Shown here one piece after another: positions 11,401 through 21,449 of a stretch of 64,000 nt of DNA (position 1 is the stretch's first letter; every line of letters starts with the position of its first letter). The notes below the pieces were generated by a model. It was not told the DNA's origin and ran no database searches. It saw only the letters and a program-made list of their open reading frames with translations. Origin of the DNA: Aporrectodea caliginosa (Eukaryota; Annelida; Clitellata; Crassiclitellata; Lumbricidae); the NCBI GenBank assembly GCA_020284085.1, contig JACEVL010000279.1:187001-251000 (forward strand). Reading direction: 5' to 3'. The position numbers and the translations under genes are program-made.

Positions 11401-12224
11401 TGATTTTTTTTATATTGGCCGTTAGTCCCCGTTACTGGTTTTACACGATGCAAATGATCCCCGTGTCACCTGGCCTTTCTGAGTTTTATTCCTTTAAAAT
11501 GTTTTTTATTCTTGTTGTACTGTGTTTACACCCTGCTACTGATCAATGTGTATAACCGGTTTGTACTGGGATTTACACTATACCAATTATTTTGTTAAAT
11601 CTGGTCTTTCTGTTCTTTACACCATGCCAATGATCTTTGTATATACACTGGTCTGAGTAGTTTTTACACCTTGCGACTGATCCTATCATAAACTGGTCTT
11701 AAGTGGGTTTAACTCAATGCCAGTGATTTTTTATTCTGGTCGTACAGGGTTTTTCCATGCCGATGACTCTTGTATACTCTAAGCTATCTGGGTTTATCCA
11801 TGCCATTGGTTTTTTATGCCATTAAATCTGGTTTTAACACAATTCCTGAACTTGTACTTATAATGATGTTATTTCATTTGGCACAATACCAATGATTTTA
11901 GTAGTAATGCTAATCCAAGTAGGTTTCTTTATGCCAACAGAATTTTCTATTCCGGTTTAACCAAGCTTAAAACAATTCCAATGATCCTCATTATTTACTC
12001 GTCCTACTTTTATTTATCTCCTGTCCAGTTATGTTTTATTTTGCTTTTACTGGTTTTACACAATGCCTGTGTAAACTGGGTAAACAACATGACAATGATT
12101 TTTTATTTTTGTCTTACTGGGTTTTCATCATGCATATGATCCTTGTATATCCTCTGTCTTACTCGTTTTTACACCATGCCAATCAGCCATGTATGCGCAC
12201 TGGTCTAATTGCGTTTACACGATG
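11400..12224 (+). repeat. Degenerate right edge of the satellite
   Basis: Units become progressively more diverged (TTTACACCATGCCAATGA-like blocks at 11617, 11715 and 12170) until the array ends at the terminal repeat of an inserted element at 12225-12229. This gradual decay away from a homogenised core is usual for satellites that undergo unequal exchange. Confidence 0.8.
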
Positions 12225-12288
12225 GGGGTCCATAAATGACGTCACGCACCTAGGGGAGGGAGGGGTCGGAAATTTGTGACGATGTGTG

Positions 12289-12530
12289 ACATAAGTAAGT
12301 AAGTAAGTAAGTAAGTATATCCTTTATTGAGAAGCACTAGCAAACGCACAGCACTGTACATGGCAAGATTAATACATTCAAACAATTAAAAAAAAATTTA
12401 TATATGCAACCAATGAATTGAATGAGAAGCTTTATTGTACATCAGGGGAACATATAGGAAGAAGAGCTAGGGCTAGTCATAGGGGAAAAATGAAGGGTTT
12501 AAATAGCCAGATCTAGGGAAAACATAGTTT
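12289..12530 (-). repeat. LINE 3' end with (AAGT)n tail
   Basis: The plus strand shows (AAGT)n at about 12292-12317, then the reverse complement of an AATAAAGGATAT polyadenylation-like end, then CAGCACTGTACATGG. The same end occurs at 16765-16860 (minus), 50185-50215 (plus) and about 51745-51809 (plus). No coding part is retained. Confidence 0.6.
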
Positions 12531-12534
12531 ATTT

Positions 12535-12665
12535 GTATAGCATCCGGAAAAGGAAGCATTTCTGAGACAGGTTGTCAAACCTGAAGCGCCTCTGAATGGG
12601 AAATCTGGTAGGGGCGCTATAACAAGTGTTCAAATACAATACAATACAATACAATACAATACAAA
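12535..12665 (+). repeat. LINE 3' end with (AATAC)n tail
   Basis: GCGCCTCTGAATGGGAAATC and GGGGCGCTATAACAAGTG are followed by (AATAC)n at about 12634-12664. Related ends occur at 28780 and 38880 (plus), and reversed before 40555. Confidence 0.7.
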
Positions 12666-12985
12666 CATGGGAAGGTGGGAGGTTTGAGAATGTGACGTCA
12701 CATCAGGTCTATGTAATTAAATTTAACAAATAACAATTTAATTTCAACAATAACAGCAACAGCATTAATTTTGAGTATCAAAGTTTCATTATTTTTGGAT
12801 TATTTTAATGTAGGCTATACGGGCACCATTATTCATAATTTCTAGCTATTTTATTTTTTTGTCTAGCTATTATCTAGTGTTTTTATATTTGTTCACCGTC
12901 AGATTTTTAATTCTGTAAACTGTTGGATAAATTGTATTCAACATCTTAATTCCAATGAGTCTACCAGAGCTTTTCATTCTGTGGA

Positions 12986-14164
12986 CATAGGCGTAGCCAC
13001 ATGAAGGCAGGAGGAGGCAGTTGCCTCCTCTTGGATTTTCCCGTATTTGCCTCCTCTTGCCCGAACTCCATCGCCATACAAATCTGCATGCAATTTACTT
13101 ACTTACTGCACTGTTCAAGCGAATGTTGTACCGTACGGCGTATACTATTTCCTGACACACAGACACAGTTTTCGTTTCCGGTAACAAACGCCTAACTTCA
13201 GTATTTTTCAAGTAAATTGTACTAATCGAATTATTGTGTATTATCGTCATTCCGACTCATTCGTCAATTCGTCAATAGTCATTATTATGTCTGCGGGGCC
13301 GCCAAATAAGAAACTTCGACAGATTGTGCTATCTTTTGCCAGCCAAAAGCCAGCGAAGAAATACACAGGTAACGACAGGTTATTAGTAATAACGCCTATG
13401 GTTATTAGTTATAATTAGTAACGAAGCTTCTCTTGAAGAAAAGACCTAGTTTCATCAATCCAACTTTATATACTTACGGAAACAATTATTTCCATCATCC
13501 AGCTTCTATTTAATCAAACTTCCATTTAGGCAAGAAATCATTCTCATCAATCCCTGCAGCTTCCATTTTAAAGCAACAATGTAAAATAATTTAGCAACGT
13601 AAACTAGGGTTTAACCGTTATACCGTTAGGATTAGTAAATAGTAATTATGGTAACTTTGTAAGGGGCTTCTATCCCCCCTAAACAACCGGGCTCAATCCC
13701 TCTCCTTCCCCCCTACTGTGAGTGAAGAGATCTGTAACTTGTAAAAGAAACACTCCCCCCTGTTTTTCACTGGGCTCAACTTGAGCCCACCGTGTATAGG
13801 GATAGAAGCCCCTGATTATGGAAAGACAAGTTGAACTCATAACTTATGTGAACTTCTCACAATTTCATGCTCGTAAAATTTTTACGTTCACATACTGATG
13901 TTCTCTATACTTAAAATAATGGCGGCAGAAGCTTTGCAACTGTTAGTTTCAGACATGCTGAAAAAGCAACTGTTAGTTTCAGACATGCTTAAAAAGTAAT
14001 TGCTGTGAATTATACTACCCCTAAAAAAAAGGTCGTCAGGAAAAAAAGTCTACGATTTTCGTCTATTGCTCCATGGATAAATTTTGCCTCCTCTTGTTTG
14101 CTCCATGGGTACATTTTGCCTCCTCTTGTGCCTCCTCTTGAAAAGAGGTCTGGCTACGCCACTG
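12986..14164 (+). mobile_element. hAT element, internally deleted
   Basis: The terminal repeats are CATAGGCGTAGCC at 12986-12998 and GGCTACGCCACTG at 14152-14164. They are flanked by identical 8-bp target-site duplications TCTGTGGA (12978-12985 and 14165-14172). Both the 8-bp duplication and the CA-G-GGCGTAGCC terminus are typical of hAT transposons. Subterminal TGCCTCCTCTTG motifs occur near both ends (13021, 13048, then about 14085, 14116 and 14129), probably as transposase-binding repeats. A short N-terminal coding fragment remains at 13287. Confidence 0.85.
13287..13368 (+). pseudogene. hAT-like transposase N-terminal exon remnant
   Basis: The ATG at 13287 opens a short frame, MSAGPPNKKLRQIVLSFASQ, followed by KPAKKYTG. 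Known: a Lys/Arg-rich start leading to a hydrophobic-SF motif is typical of the N-terminus of some hAT-like (KIAA1586/ZMYM-type) transposases. The frame reaches a good donor site (CAG then GTAACG at 13369) and no further coding follows within the element. I infer the first exon of a deleted transposase; assignment to family is tentative. Confidence 0.4.
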
Positions 14165-14344
14165 TCTGTGGAATGAATATGTTATTGCGGTAATTCTACT
14201 CTTACCATTTTGCTTAATTGGTGTACTACAAAATATTCTGAAAATCTATAGTAATTGGTTAGATGATGAATATTCAAGTTAATTTTATGCCAATAACAGC
14301 TTCCAACAACTCCTTTTTATCCATCTAGTTTAACTTACGGAAAT

Positions 14345-14378
14345 CTTGTTTGTTTGTTTGTTTGTTTGTTTGTTTGAG
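14345..14378. repeat. (GTTT)n microsatellite
   Basis: Eight consecutive TTTG units. Confidence 0.9.
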
Positions 14379-14988
14379 CCACAGGCTAAAAAGTCAAATC
14401 TTGCGACGACTAATTCGATCACTTACAATCATTCAATCGTCCTGAAACTTGGCAGATAGACTCGCCCTCGCAGACACTTCATTCTATAAAAATTTCAGCT
14501 GCCCCCAAAAAGGCAAGCTTATAGAATCGGGGACTCAACTTTTCGAATCGGGGAATCCTTTTCCGATACGCAGCGTTGTCATTGGCCGCAACAAAAACGG
14601 GCGCGCTGCCTGATTAAACGCACGCTATGTCGTAAAATGAACGCGTACTATATATTTGTAGAGGTAACTGCTTCGTAAGACGCATTATAGGATACTAGAT
14701 GGATATAGTGAAAAACTTTGTTTTTACGGGCTGTATTTTATTAATAACTTACTTTCTCCTTTAATACAACATCAGAGTGCAGTGCCATTATATTAAATAC
14801 TTATTATACGTGATAAATGTGATTTCAAACATGTTTCGTTATCATATGGAAATTTGGTTTTAGGGGTCAGAGCTTTGTGACGTCATTCTTCAGAGGGTGC
14901 TACTTTTGTGACGACGTGTGATGAGGGGGAGGGGTGTCAAAAATCGGCCAAAAATCGCGTGACGTCATTTATGGACGGCACCATACAT

Positions 14989-15191
14989 TGCCTTCTAGAT
15001 ACTACTAGAAGGCAATGCCCCATGCCAATGATTGCTTATTCTGGTCTTTTACATTATAATTATGTGATACCAGAGTATATATCACTGTATTATTTTTTAT
15101 GGTATTAATATTTCCAAAAGTTCTGTGACCATGCTTCTGCCACGGTGTCACAGAACAAAACTTGTGTGAGCTTCGGCGCCTTTGGCACCTG
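14989..15191. repeat. Duplicated block, copy 1
   Basis: About 200 bp, nearly identical to 15657-15844. It opens with a hairpin, CATTGCCTTCTAG / CTAGAAGGCAATG (14986-14998 and 15005-15017, loop ATACTA), continues with a satellite-like CATGCCAATGATTGCTTATT, and closes with CTTCGGCGCCTTTGGCACCT. A diverged relative of the second half lies at about 58285-58330. Confidence 0.75.
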
Positions 15192-15656
15192 GGCTCTTAC
15201 AGGACCACACCTATCCAGCCGCATAATCCAGGCCTCATATTCTGAGGCTAAGAAACTGAGTTCGCTACACTTCATATCCACGGCTTACTTTGCTTTTGCT
15301 CTGCTTCTTCTTCTTATGTAGCAACCGGTTGATAACAGCACAGTGGCGTAAATCATGGGGGGACAGAGGGGGACAGTCCCCCAAAGTTTTGACTTAAGCC
15401 CTGCTGTCCCCCCCAAAATCTGGCCCTCGTAGGTACTCTGTCCCCCCCCCCCAAAAGTTATGTATAGATTTTCGCCTCTGTAACAGCAGCGTATTTGTTT
15501 AGGGTAGGCGGCGCCTACTTCATCGAGAGCCAGAGTATCAGTGACGCAGATACCAAGCAAAGCCGACCTTAGGGGGTGGCGAACCGTGCGGTCGCACAGA
15601 GCCCGCAACTTTGGGGGCCGAAATTGTCACAGAAAATTAACAAGAACAAGACACCC
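15192..15656. repeat. Insert between duplicated blocks: SINE remnant and hAT-like ends
   Basis: About 15196-15290 resembles the 3' part of the SINE family seen at 53.7 kb (CTGAGGCTAAGAAACTGAG). From 15341, CAGTGGCGTAAATCATGGGG looks like a hAT left end with G- and C-runs, and at about 15569 GGGGGTGGCGAACCGTGCGG looks like another. No matching right end was found for either, so both are fragments. Confidence 0.45.
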
Positions 15657-15844
15657 TGCCTTCTAGATACTACTAGAAGGCAATGCCCCATGCCAATGAT
15701 TGCTTATTCTGGTCTTTTACATTATAATTATGTGATATCAGAGTATATATCACTGTATTATTTTTTATGGTATTAATATTTCTGCCTCGGTGTCAGTGTG
15801 TCACAGAACAAAACTTGTGTGAGCTTCGGCGCCTTTGGCACCTG
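15657..15844. repeat. Duplicated block, copy 2
   Basis: Matches 14989-15191. It lacks about 25 bases after the TTAATATTTC motif and differs at a few positions. Confidence 0.75.
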
Positions 15845-16500
15845 TGACAAATGATCTGTAGAGTCAGTGAAATAGTTCGGGGTCAGACCCGGTCAGTGCC
15901 CATGATGTAAATTTAGTTTACCATCATAGGCTACAATTCAATCCTTGCCTGATTCGTTTGGCTGCAATGCTACCATCTATCGCTGGTCAGCCTGGTCTTA
16001 ACTTTAATTAGATCTAGGCGAAACTAAATTTTAACTGTGCTCTCACTGTTCTGATGTCACTTGTCCATTATTTTGTTTTGATGATTAATATACTTTATAT
16101 GAACCATCGAACAACTGTAGGGGTACGACGAATAATCTGTTTCTTAATTAATGCAAAGAAAAAATGAAATAATAATAATAATAATAATAATTTCTTACTC
16201 GGATCTTCGCTTTTGTTCGTTGTGTCGTTTTCCTGCTGTCTCCGGTTGCTTAAAACGTCGACCGTCTTGAAATTCTTGTTCAGTCGAAGATTTTAGAGCG
16301 CAAACCAAAGATTTTCGCTTATTATTATTATTATTTATTTATTATTTAAATCTTTTGGCTTAGACCGAAGTTCGTTCTTTTACGAATAATTATTGAGAAA
16401 ATCAGAGCTAGAAGGCTCTGCACCATGGATGACAACGTTTATCGAAAGATGACGTAAGACAAAAAAGCCCCAAAATGGCGTCATCGCTTAAGAAAACGTT
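15845..16500. other. Intergenic stretch with (AAT)n repeats
   Basis: An (AAT)n run at about 16168-16192 and TTA repeats at 16320-16350. No gene was recognised. Confidence 0.5.
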
Positions 16501-16503
16501 ACC

Positions 16504-16727
16504 ATGATAAGTAAGTACGTATATATATATTTTCGTTTATTCAACAATCCGGTTGACAAACTGCAACCGGTTACAGTGTACAATTATGCAATTCACAAGA
16601 CACAAATCTTAACTACTAACAGAACAGACAGCCTGCAAACACAAAGCATATCCGCCCAACGGGGGCTCGAACTCGGTACCTCTCGGTCTCTTTGCCAGAT
16701 GTTATCCAATGCGCCACGGGCCCCCCA
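16504..16727 (-). repeat. tRNA-Arg-derived SINE
   Basis: Read on the minus strand, 16726-16652 resembles a tRNA-Arg: GGGCCCGTGGCGCATTGGAT (A box) and GAGTTCGAGCCCC (B box), with a 5' end that pairs imperfectly with the 3' end. The body continues to a TACTTAC-type tail at about 16505-16530. The anticodon arm is degenerate, so this is a SINE head, not a tRNA gene. Confidence 0.65.
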
Positions 16728-16764
16728 ACGTGCTTTATTGAACCGCCTGCAGACGCGCTGCGGG

Positions 16765-16870
16765 AACATCGGATAAGTAAGTAAGTAAGTATGTTCTTTA
16801 TTAAACGCAAGCAAACGCTCAGAGCTTTACATACAACGTCAGAAATAATTTAGGTATAAAGAAAACGATA
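16765..16870 (-). repeat. LINE 3' end with (AAGT)n tail
   Basis: (TAAG)n at about 16774-16792 is followed by the reverse complement of a LINE end (CTTTATTAAACGCAAGCAAACG). It has the same family end as at 12289. Confidence 0.6.
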
Positions 16871-17115
16871 ATTAGAAGAAAATTAAATTATAATGTAGGC
16901 CTACAATACGAAAACAGACACGTTAATACGCGCGCGCTGACCAGCATTAGCAAAGCCCGGAAGCCGTACCATACAGAGGAAGCATACAGGAGGCGTGCCA
17001 ACGAGGTGGCCCGAACTACATCATAAAGGCGAGTACCCAAGAGACCATCATGGGCATAAGGATGCGTATCGCCTAGCGCGACTGGCTAGCCTTCGGTCAA
17101 TATGGGGGTCAAAAC

Positions 17116-17488
17116 CAGGCCCGCCGACAGAAATTCCGGGCCCCTAGGCAGAGCAGTCACGGGCCCCTAACTTTTTTTGAACAAACTGAATTTTTTTCTT
17201 ACTTCCACACAAAAATTTCTGATGATTTTTTGGTTTTTTTTGCTTTTCCGTGAAATTGTCAGAAGGAAAATTGTCACAAGCCGCATTTTCCGCCCTCCCG
17301 GGCCCCCTCGTTACGTGTTACGTTATATTTTATAAGGCTTAACATCATAAACTTTGTATATACATCATAAACTTTGTATATCTTATTATAATATATATCA
17401 TAAGTTGATTGCGGGCCCGGCCCGGGCCCCTAAAAGTCGCCAGGCCCCTGGGCATTTGCCCCCCTGCCCCCCCCTCTCGGCGGGCCTG
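17116..17488. mobile_element. hAT MITE with GTCAAAAC duplication
   Basis: The termini CAGGCCCGCCGA (17116-17127) and TCGGCGGGCCTG (17477-17488) are exact inverted repeats. The flanks GTCAAAAC at 17108-17115 and 17489-17496 are identical 8-bp target-site duplications. The element is 373 bp long and has no coding capacity. An internal CATCATAAACTTTGTATAT repeats in tandem at about 17345 and 17364. Confidence 0.9.
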
Positions 17489-17696
17489 GTCAAAACTAAG
17501 CGTATTCGTAATTGTTACCCCTAGAATAGCAGACTCCCAATTCCTGGTATGGGGAAGGGAGATTAAGTAACTTAGACCGCGGGCGCCTAAATACCATCTC
17601 TTGATTTATTGTTATTGTGTTTAAGATTGCAAGTAGCCTAAGTACCAGATTGACAAAAACAAGATTTTCAATTACAGAGGAAGTGTTGGTTATCGC

Positions 17697-18110
17697 TAGG
17701 GATGATCCGATTATCTGTTCGGTAATCGGTTCAGGTCGGACTTTGCACTAATCGGTATCAATTGGAATCGGGGATCCGAGTCCTTAAAATCCGAATAGGC
17801 CTAACTAAAGAGTAATATTTTTGACCAAAACCAATTACTTTTTTCATTAATACATAATAGTAACCTGTTTTGACGACCTCCTACGGTAACATTTAAGCTT
17901 AATTTTAAATATTGAAAGTCCGTGTCAAATAATAAAATTGAGTCGAAACATGATAAAATAAATTCAAAATGGCGGACAGTCGGGCTTTTACTAACAAACA
18001 GACCAAATAAAAGTGAATATTGCCCATTAATCGGAGCGGAATCGGCGAAAAAAGCAGGTCAACTAATCGGAATCGGAAATCGGCAAAAAATGCCAATCGG
18101 CTTATCCCTA
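17697..18110. mobile_element. hAT MITE with GTTATCGC duplication
   Basis: The left end TAGGGATGATCCGATTA and right end AATCGGCTTATCCCTA are imperfect inverted repeats. Identical 8-bp flanks GTTATCGC lie at 17689-17696 and 18111-18118. AATCGG motifs cluster near both ends, consistent with subterminal transposase sites. The element is 414 bp and non-coding. Confidence 0.88.
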
Positions 18111-18393
18111 GTTATCGCGGACGCCAGAATGAAAATGTAGCTATCATCGGCGTATTTAAGCAACCTATGGACCACTGCCTATGCCAGCAGTGCACAGGTG
18201 TCAGGCCGGAAATAGCCACCACAAAGTTTGAAGCCCAAGCCAGAGCCCTGTATAATACTAGCATAATATCTGACATATTAAGACCGAGACTTGGCCGTGA
18301 AATTTAGTGCAATGTTGACAGTTTTGCAATAGGCATAAATTCCAATTGTACAAAATGTCAGGTAATGGCAATAGAGCAAGTTGCTCAGATAGG

Positions 18394-18909
18394 CAGGGCC
18401 GCATTAAGGCCAGTGCGGGCCCGGGTGCTGTGATAACCATCCAAAGGTCCCCTCTGACAACCACCGGTCCATCACGCACATAATTATTTATAGCATGCTT
18501 ACTAGTGAGTATTAACTGCCTAAAGACACTAAGACAATACACAATTACCGTTACATTACTATCTGTACACGCAATGATTAGTGCCAGGTAAATAACTATA
18601 AGTAATTAAATTAATTGTGACTTCATATTTATTTATGTCAAATAACGATAAGTAGGCCTAATTAAATTAATTGTGACTTCGTATTTATTTATGTCAAATA
18701 ACTAAAAGTAATAAAATTAATTTTTAGGCCTACTTCGTATTTATTTATTTTGTTGCAGCATTTTCGCTAGATTTAGCAGTAGGTTAATAACAAACACATT
18801 AAAAAATTTCTTCATTTCCGAAAATGCGGGCCCCTCAAAACTGCGGGCCCCTCAAAACTGCGGGCCCGGGTGCTGCAGCACCCTTAGCACCCCCCTTAAT
18901 GCGGCCCTG
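18394..18909. mobile_element. hAT MITE with CAGATAGG duplication
   Basis: The 15-bp terminal inverted repeats CAGGGCCGCATTAAG (18394-18408) and CTTAATGCGGCCCTG (18895-18909) are exact, with identical 8-bp flanks CAGATAGG (18386-18393 and 18910-18917). Inside are tandem ~60-bp AT-rich units (18600-18750) containing GTGACTTCATATTTATTTAT. A solo copy of the same terminus lies at 22560-22574. Confidence 0.92.
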
Positions 18910-18963
18910 CAGATAGGTAAGAGACTAAGAGTGCCTAACCCGTGTCAAAGGCACGGGAAATTT

Positions 18964-19266
18964 CTAGAGATATATTATTAAGACGTACATAGGGTTCATC
19001 GTGCAACATCTAGAATTCCATGGGTGAGATCAATCGAGGGCAGATGTGGTGGAGCCAAAGGGCAGAAAGGCCTATTGGTCATTAAGGGTAGGATTTGCCT
19101 CAGGTTCAGTGAAGATTGGGTAAAAGTAACTTCTTACAACTATTTTCTCCAGTATGCGGCATAGCACCACAGTAACAGAAATGGGCTTCAAGTCTGCCTC
19201 ATTTTGTGGGCGCAGGTTTTTAATAGTAATAATAATAAGTGCACGATCTGATTTGGTAGCTTCCAC
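18964..19266 (-). pseudogene. LINE reverse transcriptase fragment
   Basis: The minus-strand frame includes DLKPISVTVVLCRILEKIVV then RSYF...PTLNDQ. Beyond a frame break, FGSTTSAL follows toward lower coordinates. Known: LRPISLTPVLSRVLEKxVV...DQFGFRPxGSTTxAL is the conserved finger-palm region of jockey/CR1-like reverse transcriptases. Frame breaks show it is dead. The neighbouring 3' part of the element is not present. Confidence 0.75.
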
Positions 19267-19395
19267 ACGCTCCTATGGACAACTAAAAGGGTCATTACAG
19301 ATGCCATAAATGCTGCACTCTGCTTTGCCTGTTCACAGGTTTGGACTATGCATGGGCATCGGGATCACTGTAGCATAAATTCTGTGACATGACTG

Positions 19396-19560
19396 CAGGA
19401 ATGGGCAAATTACTCGGAAAAATGTAATTGAATTGCAAATTACTTTGGGACTTGATACATAATTTCAAGTTACAAAATACATGGAAAAATGTAATTGAAT
19501 TACAAACTACGTAAATTCGAGTAATTTGGATTACATAATTTCAATTACCGCACATCCCTG
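19396..19560. mobile_element. Short hAT-like MITE
   Basis: The ends CAGGAATGGGCAAATTAC and TACCGCACATCCCTG are imperfect inverted repeats. The flanks CATGACTG (19388-19395) and TATGACTG (19561-19568) match at 7 of 8 bases. The interior is rich in GTAATTGAATTAC-type palindromes. Confidence 0.7.
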
Positions 19561-19717
19561 TATGACTGGCTATTTTCAATAGATAAAGCCATTCCACTAA
19601 GCCCTAAAATCAACAGAATGGTAAAATCAACTCAAATACAGGATGATGAAGAAAGCCTGCACAAATTGCCAACATCAGTCAATATAATATTATAGTCCGG
19701 TAATTGTGACTAAGATA

Positions 19718-19876
19718 TAAGTGGCCGAGTGGGTTGGTGCCTGCTCATCACGCCGACGACCCGGGTTCGATTCCCGGTCGGTCGGTTTATCAGAGATTAA
19801 TTTCTCGGAACTTTACTGCGGGTGGCTCGGTCGCAATATAAACGTGGAGTACAATACAATACAATACAATACAAAC
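19718..19876 (+). repeat. tRNA-derived SINE with (ACAAT)n tail
   Basis: An A box in GTGGCCGAGTGGGTTGGTGC (19721-19740) and a B box GGGTTCGATTCCC (19763-19775) form a tRNA-like head. A tRNA-unrelated body of about 70 bp follows, and then an (ACAAT)n tail at about 19851-19875. The head lacks a convincing anticodon arm. Confidence 0.8.
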
Positions 19877-19879
19877 ACA

Positions 19880-20020
19880 CAACCTGACGGCTGGCGCCTC
19901 CGGGCTGCTCATTGTCCTACATGAGGGCTGGGCGCCTGTTGATGGCTGCCGCTACTGGTTGAGCGTTCTAGAAGTAGCTTGCTATCAACAACGCTATATA
20001 AATCGTCGTAAATACATAAG
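19880..20020 (+). repeat. Retroelement 3' end
   Basis: GGCTGGGCGCCTGTTGATGG and AACGCTATATAAATCGTCG followed by AAATAC-type sequence resemble a LINE end. It directly follows the SINE tail. Confidence 0.45.
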
Positions 20021-20227
20021 AATGTCAAGAGAAATCCAGGGCTGACAAATCAACTCTAGTCAAGGTAATATTTTAAGAAGTGGCACAAGTTCCGCACAAC
20101 CATTGGTTGGGCGGTCTTGGGCCCCGACAATGACTGTTTGTGGTATGTTGCGGAGCTAAGAGGGGAAATTAAGGGCAAGGGCTCGTGGAGCCATCGCATC
20201 TTACGACAAGGTTGTTTCGCCAGAGTG

Positions 20228-20480
20228 TCAATTATAAATTGTTCGCAAGGTGGCAGTCCTATTACGGCATTGGTAATAGGGCCTAGCCACTAAAATCTGT
20301 TGAGTTGTGAGTTGTGACTTTGACAACTGACAACTTTTATTTCCAGAAGCACAATGCATATAACAATTAACAACAGTTATAACTTGACTATTACATATCA
20401 GTGCATTGGCTAGGGAACAGGGAAGACCCAAAGGGGCACAAGCCCCGCTTAATTAGGGTCACCCATTTTTCTTTTTTCTT
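20228..20480 (-). repeat. Retroelement fragment shared with 24.3 kb
   Basis: AGGGAACAGGGAAGACCCAA, then CACAAGCCCCGCTTAATTAG, matches the sequence at about 24290-24345 (minus-strand orientation). An AATAAAAG-like end is visible on the minus strand near 20340. Confidence 0.5.
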
Positions 20481-20825
20481 TTTGTTTTGTTTTTTGACTT
20501 TTCATTGGTAGGCCATATAGTTAGCCTACTATAGTACAATTAGTTATGATAGTTAGGATTATGTAAGGTAAATGAACTCTGAATATTTTATAAAGAAAAT
20601 AATAATTTGATTTCTCGTCGTTCTAATTTCTCAACCATTTATTAAACCGTCGTGGTTGTGAAGAATTAGAGTAGGCATAATTAAAGTAGGCCTACTTCAA
20701 GCTCTTCTTATATTTTGCTTCCCTGAGGAAGTATTTAGGCAAAATGTCATTTGCAGTTTCTATATATAGCTTTTATTATGAATTGAATTCCATAATATAG
20801 ACCTAATATTTTCCGCCTCTGCGGA

Positions 20826-21440
20826 ATAAACTCCCGCCAGAATTACAATTCGTAATCGTAATCGTAAACTCGATATTTCTACAGCGCCCACAAAAGCGAA
20901 GTCGCGGGAACCAGCTTATTCACAGGCGCTTAACCAAAACAGAATCGATAGGCAGAGGTCAAAATCCAGAGAGTCAGGCAGGCAGACAGTCAGACGGCTA
21001 AGGTGGATGATGCTTAGAGTTGAAATGGCGAGGAAGGTGAGGGGAAGAGAAGGAATCGGGATAGGATTTGTGAAAAGCAGTGTTTTCAGTTTTGAGTGGA
21101 AGACCTGTGGAGAGATAGCAAGAGGAGAGGTTTTGGTGAGTTCATAGGATGGATCGGATATTTGTCGTAGCACAGGCGGGAGTTTGTTCCAAAGAGGCGG
21201 GACAGCTAGGGCCTATGGCTATGGAACGATTTGCAAATTTAAGCGATGATCTCGAGGTGACGGAAGGGCGGAGCAGTGTGAGGGTGGAAGATGAACGGGT
21301 TGAACGAAGAGGTTGGACCGAGAACAACTGACGGAGATACGAGGGCTGAGAGGATTGAAGTGTATTGTAGGTGAGGGATAGGACTTTATATTCTATTCGT
21401 TCAGGAATTTTGAGCCAGTGGAGTGATTTCAAGACAGGTG
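20826..21440 (-). pseudogene. CR1/L2-like LINE 3' end
   Basis: Minus-strand frames read LHWLKIPERIEYKVLSLTYN...PSYL (21432 downward) and, in another frame, SYELTKTSPLAISPQVFHSK then LKTLLF. Known: LHWLPIxxRIxFKxLxLTYK..PxYL and the LK-x-LLF ending are the C-terminus of CR1/L2-type LINEs. Frameshifts separate the parts. The 3' end near 20826-20870 carries a (CGTAAT)n tail on the plus strand. It forms an inverted pair with the copy at 21450. Confidence 0.8.
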
Positions 21441-21449
21441 TGATGTGGT

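Larger units (their letters stand above)
12229..14975. mobile_element. MITE interrupted by nested insertions
   Basis: TCCATAAATGACGTCAC at 12229-12245 and its exact reverse complement at 14959-14975 form 17-bp terminal inverted repeats. The inner flanks carry the same type of G-rich sequence (GGGGAGGGAGGGGTCGG and GGGGGAGGGGTGTC). I infer a short inverted-repeat element, split by about 2.6 kb of later insertions: a LINE tail at 12289, another at about 12540 and a hAT element at 12986-14164. Satellite-like sequence lies on both sides (before 12224 and at about 15018), so the element seems to have landed at the array edge. The target-site duplication was not resolved. Confidence 0.6.

Noticed and set aside
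15341..15656. Complete hAT elements starting with CAGTGGCGTAAATC and GGGGGTGGCGAACCG
   Set aside because: Neither has a matching right end or target-site duplication in this window; they were left as fragments.
16504..16776. Protein frame across the tRNA-Arg-like segment
   Set aside because: It is a translation of a tRNA-derived SINE in both orientations.
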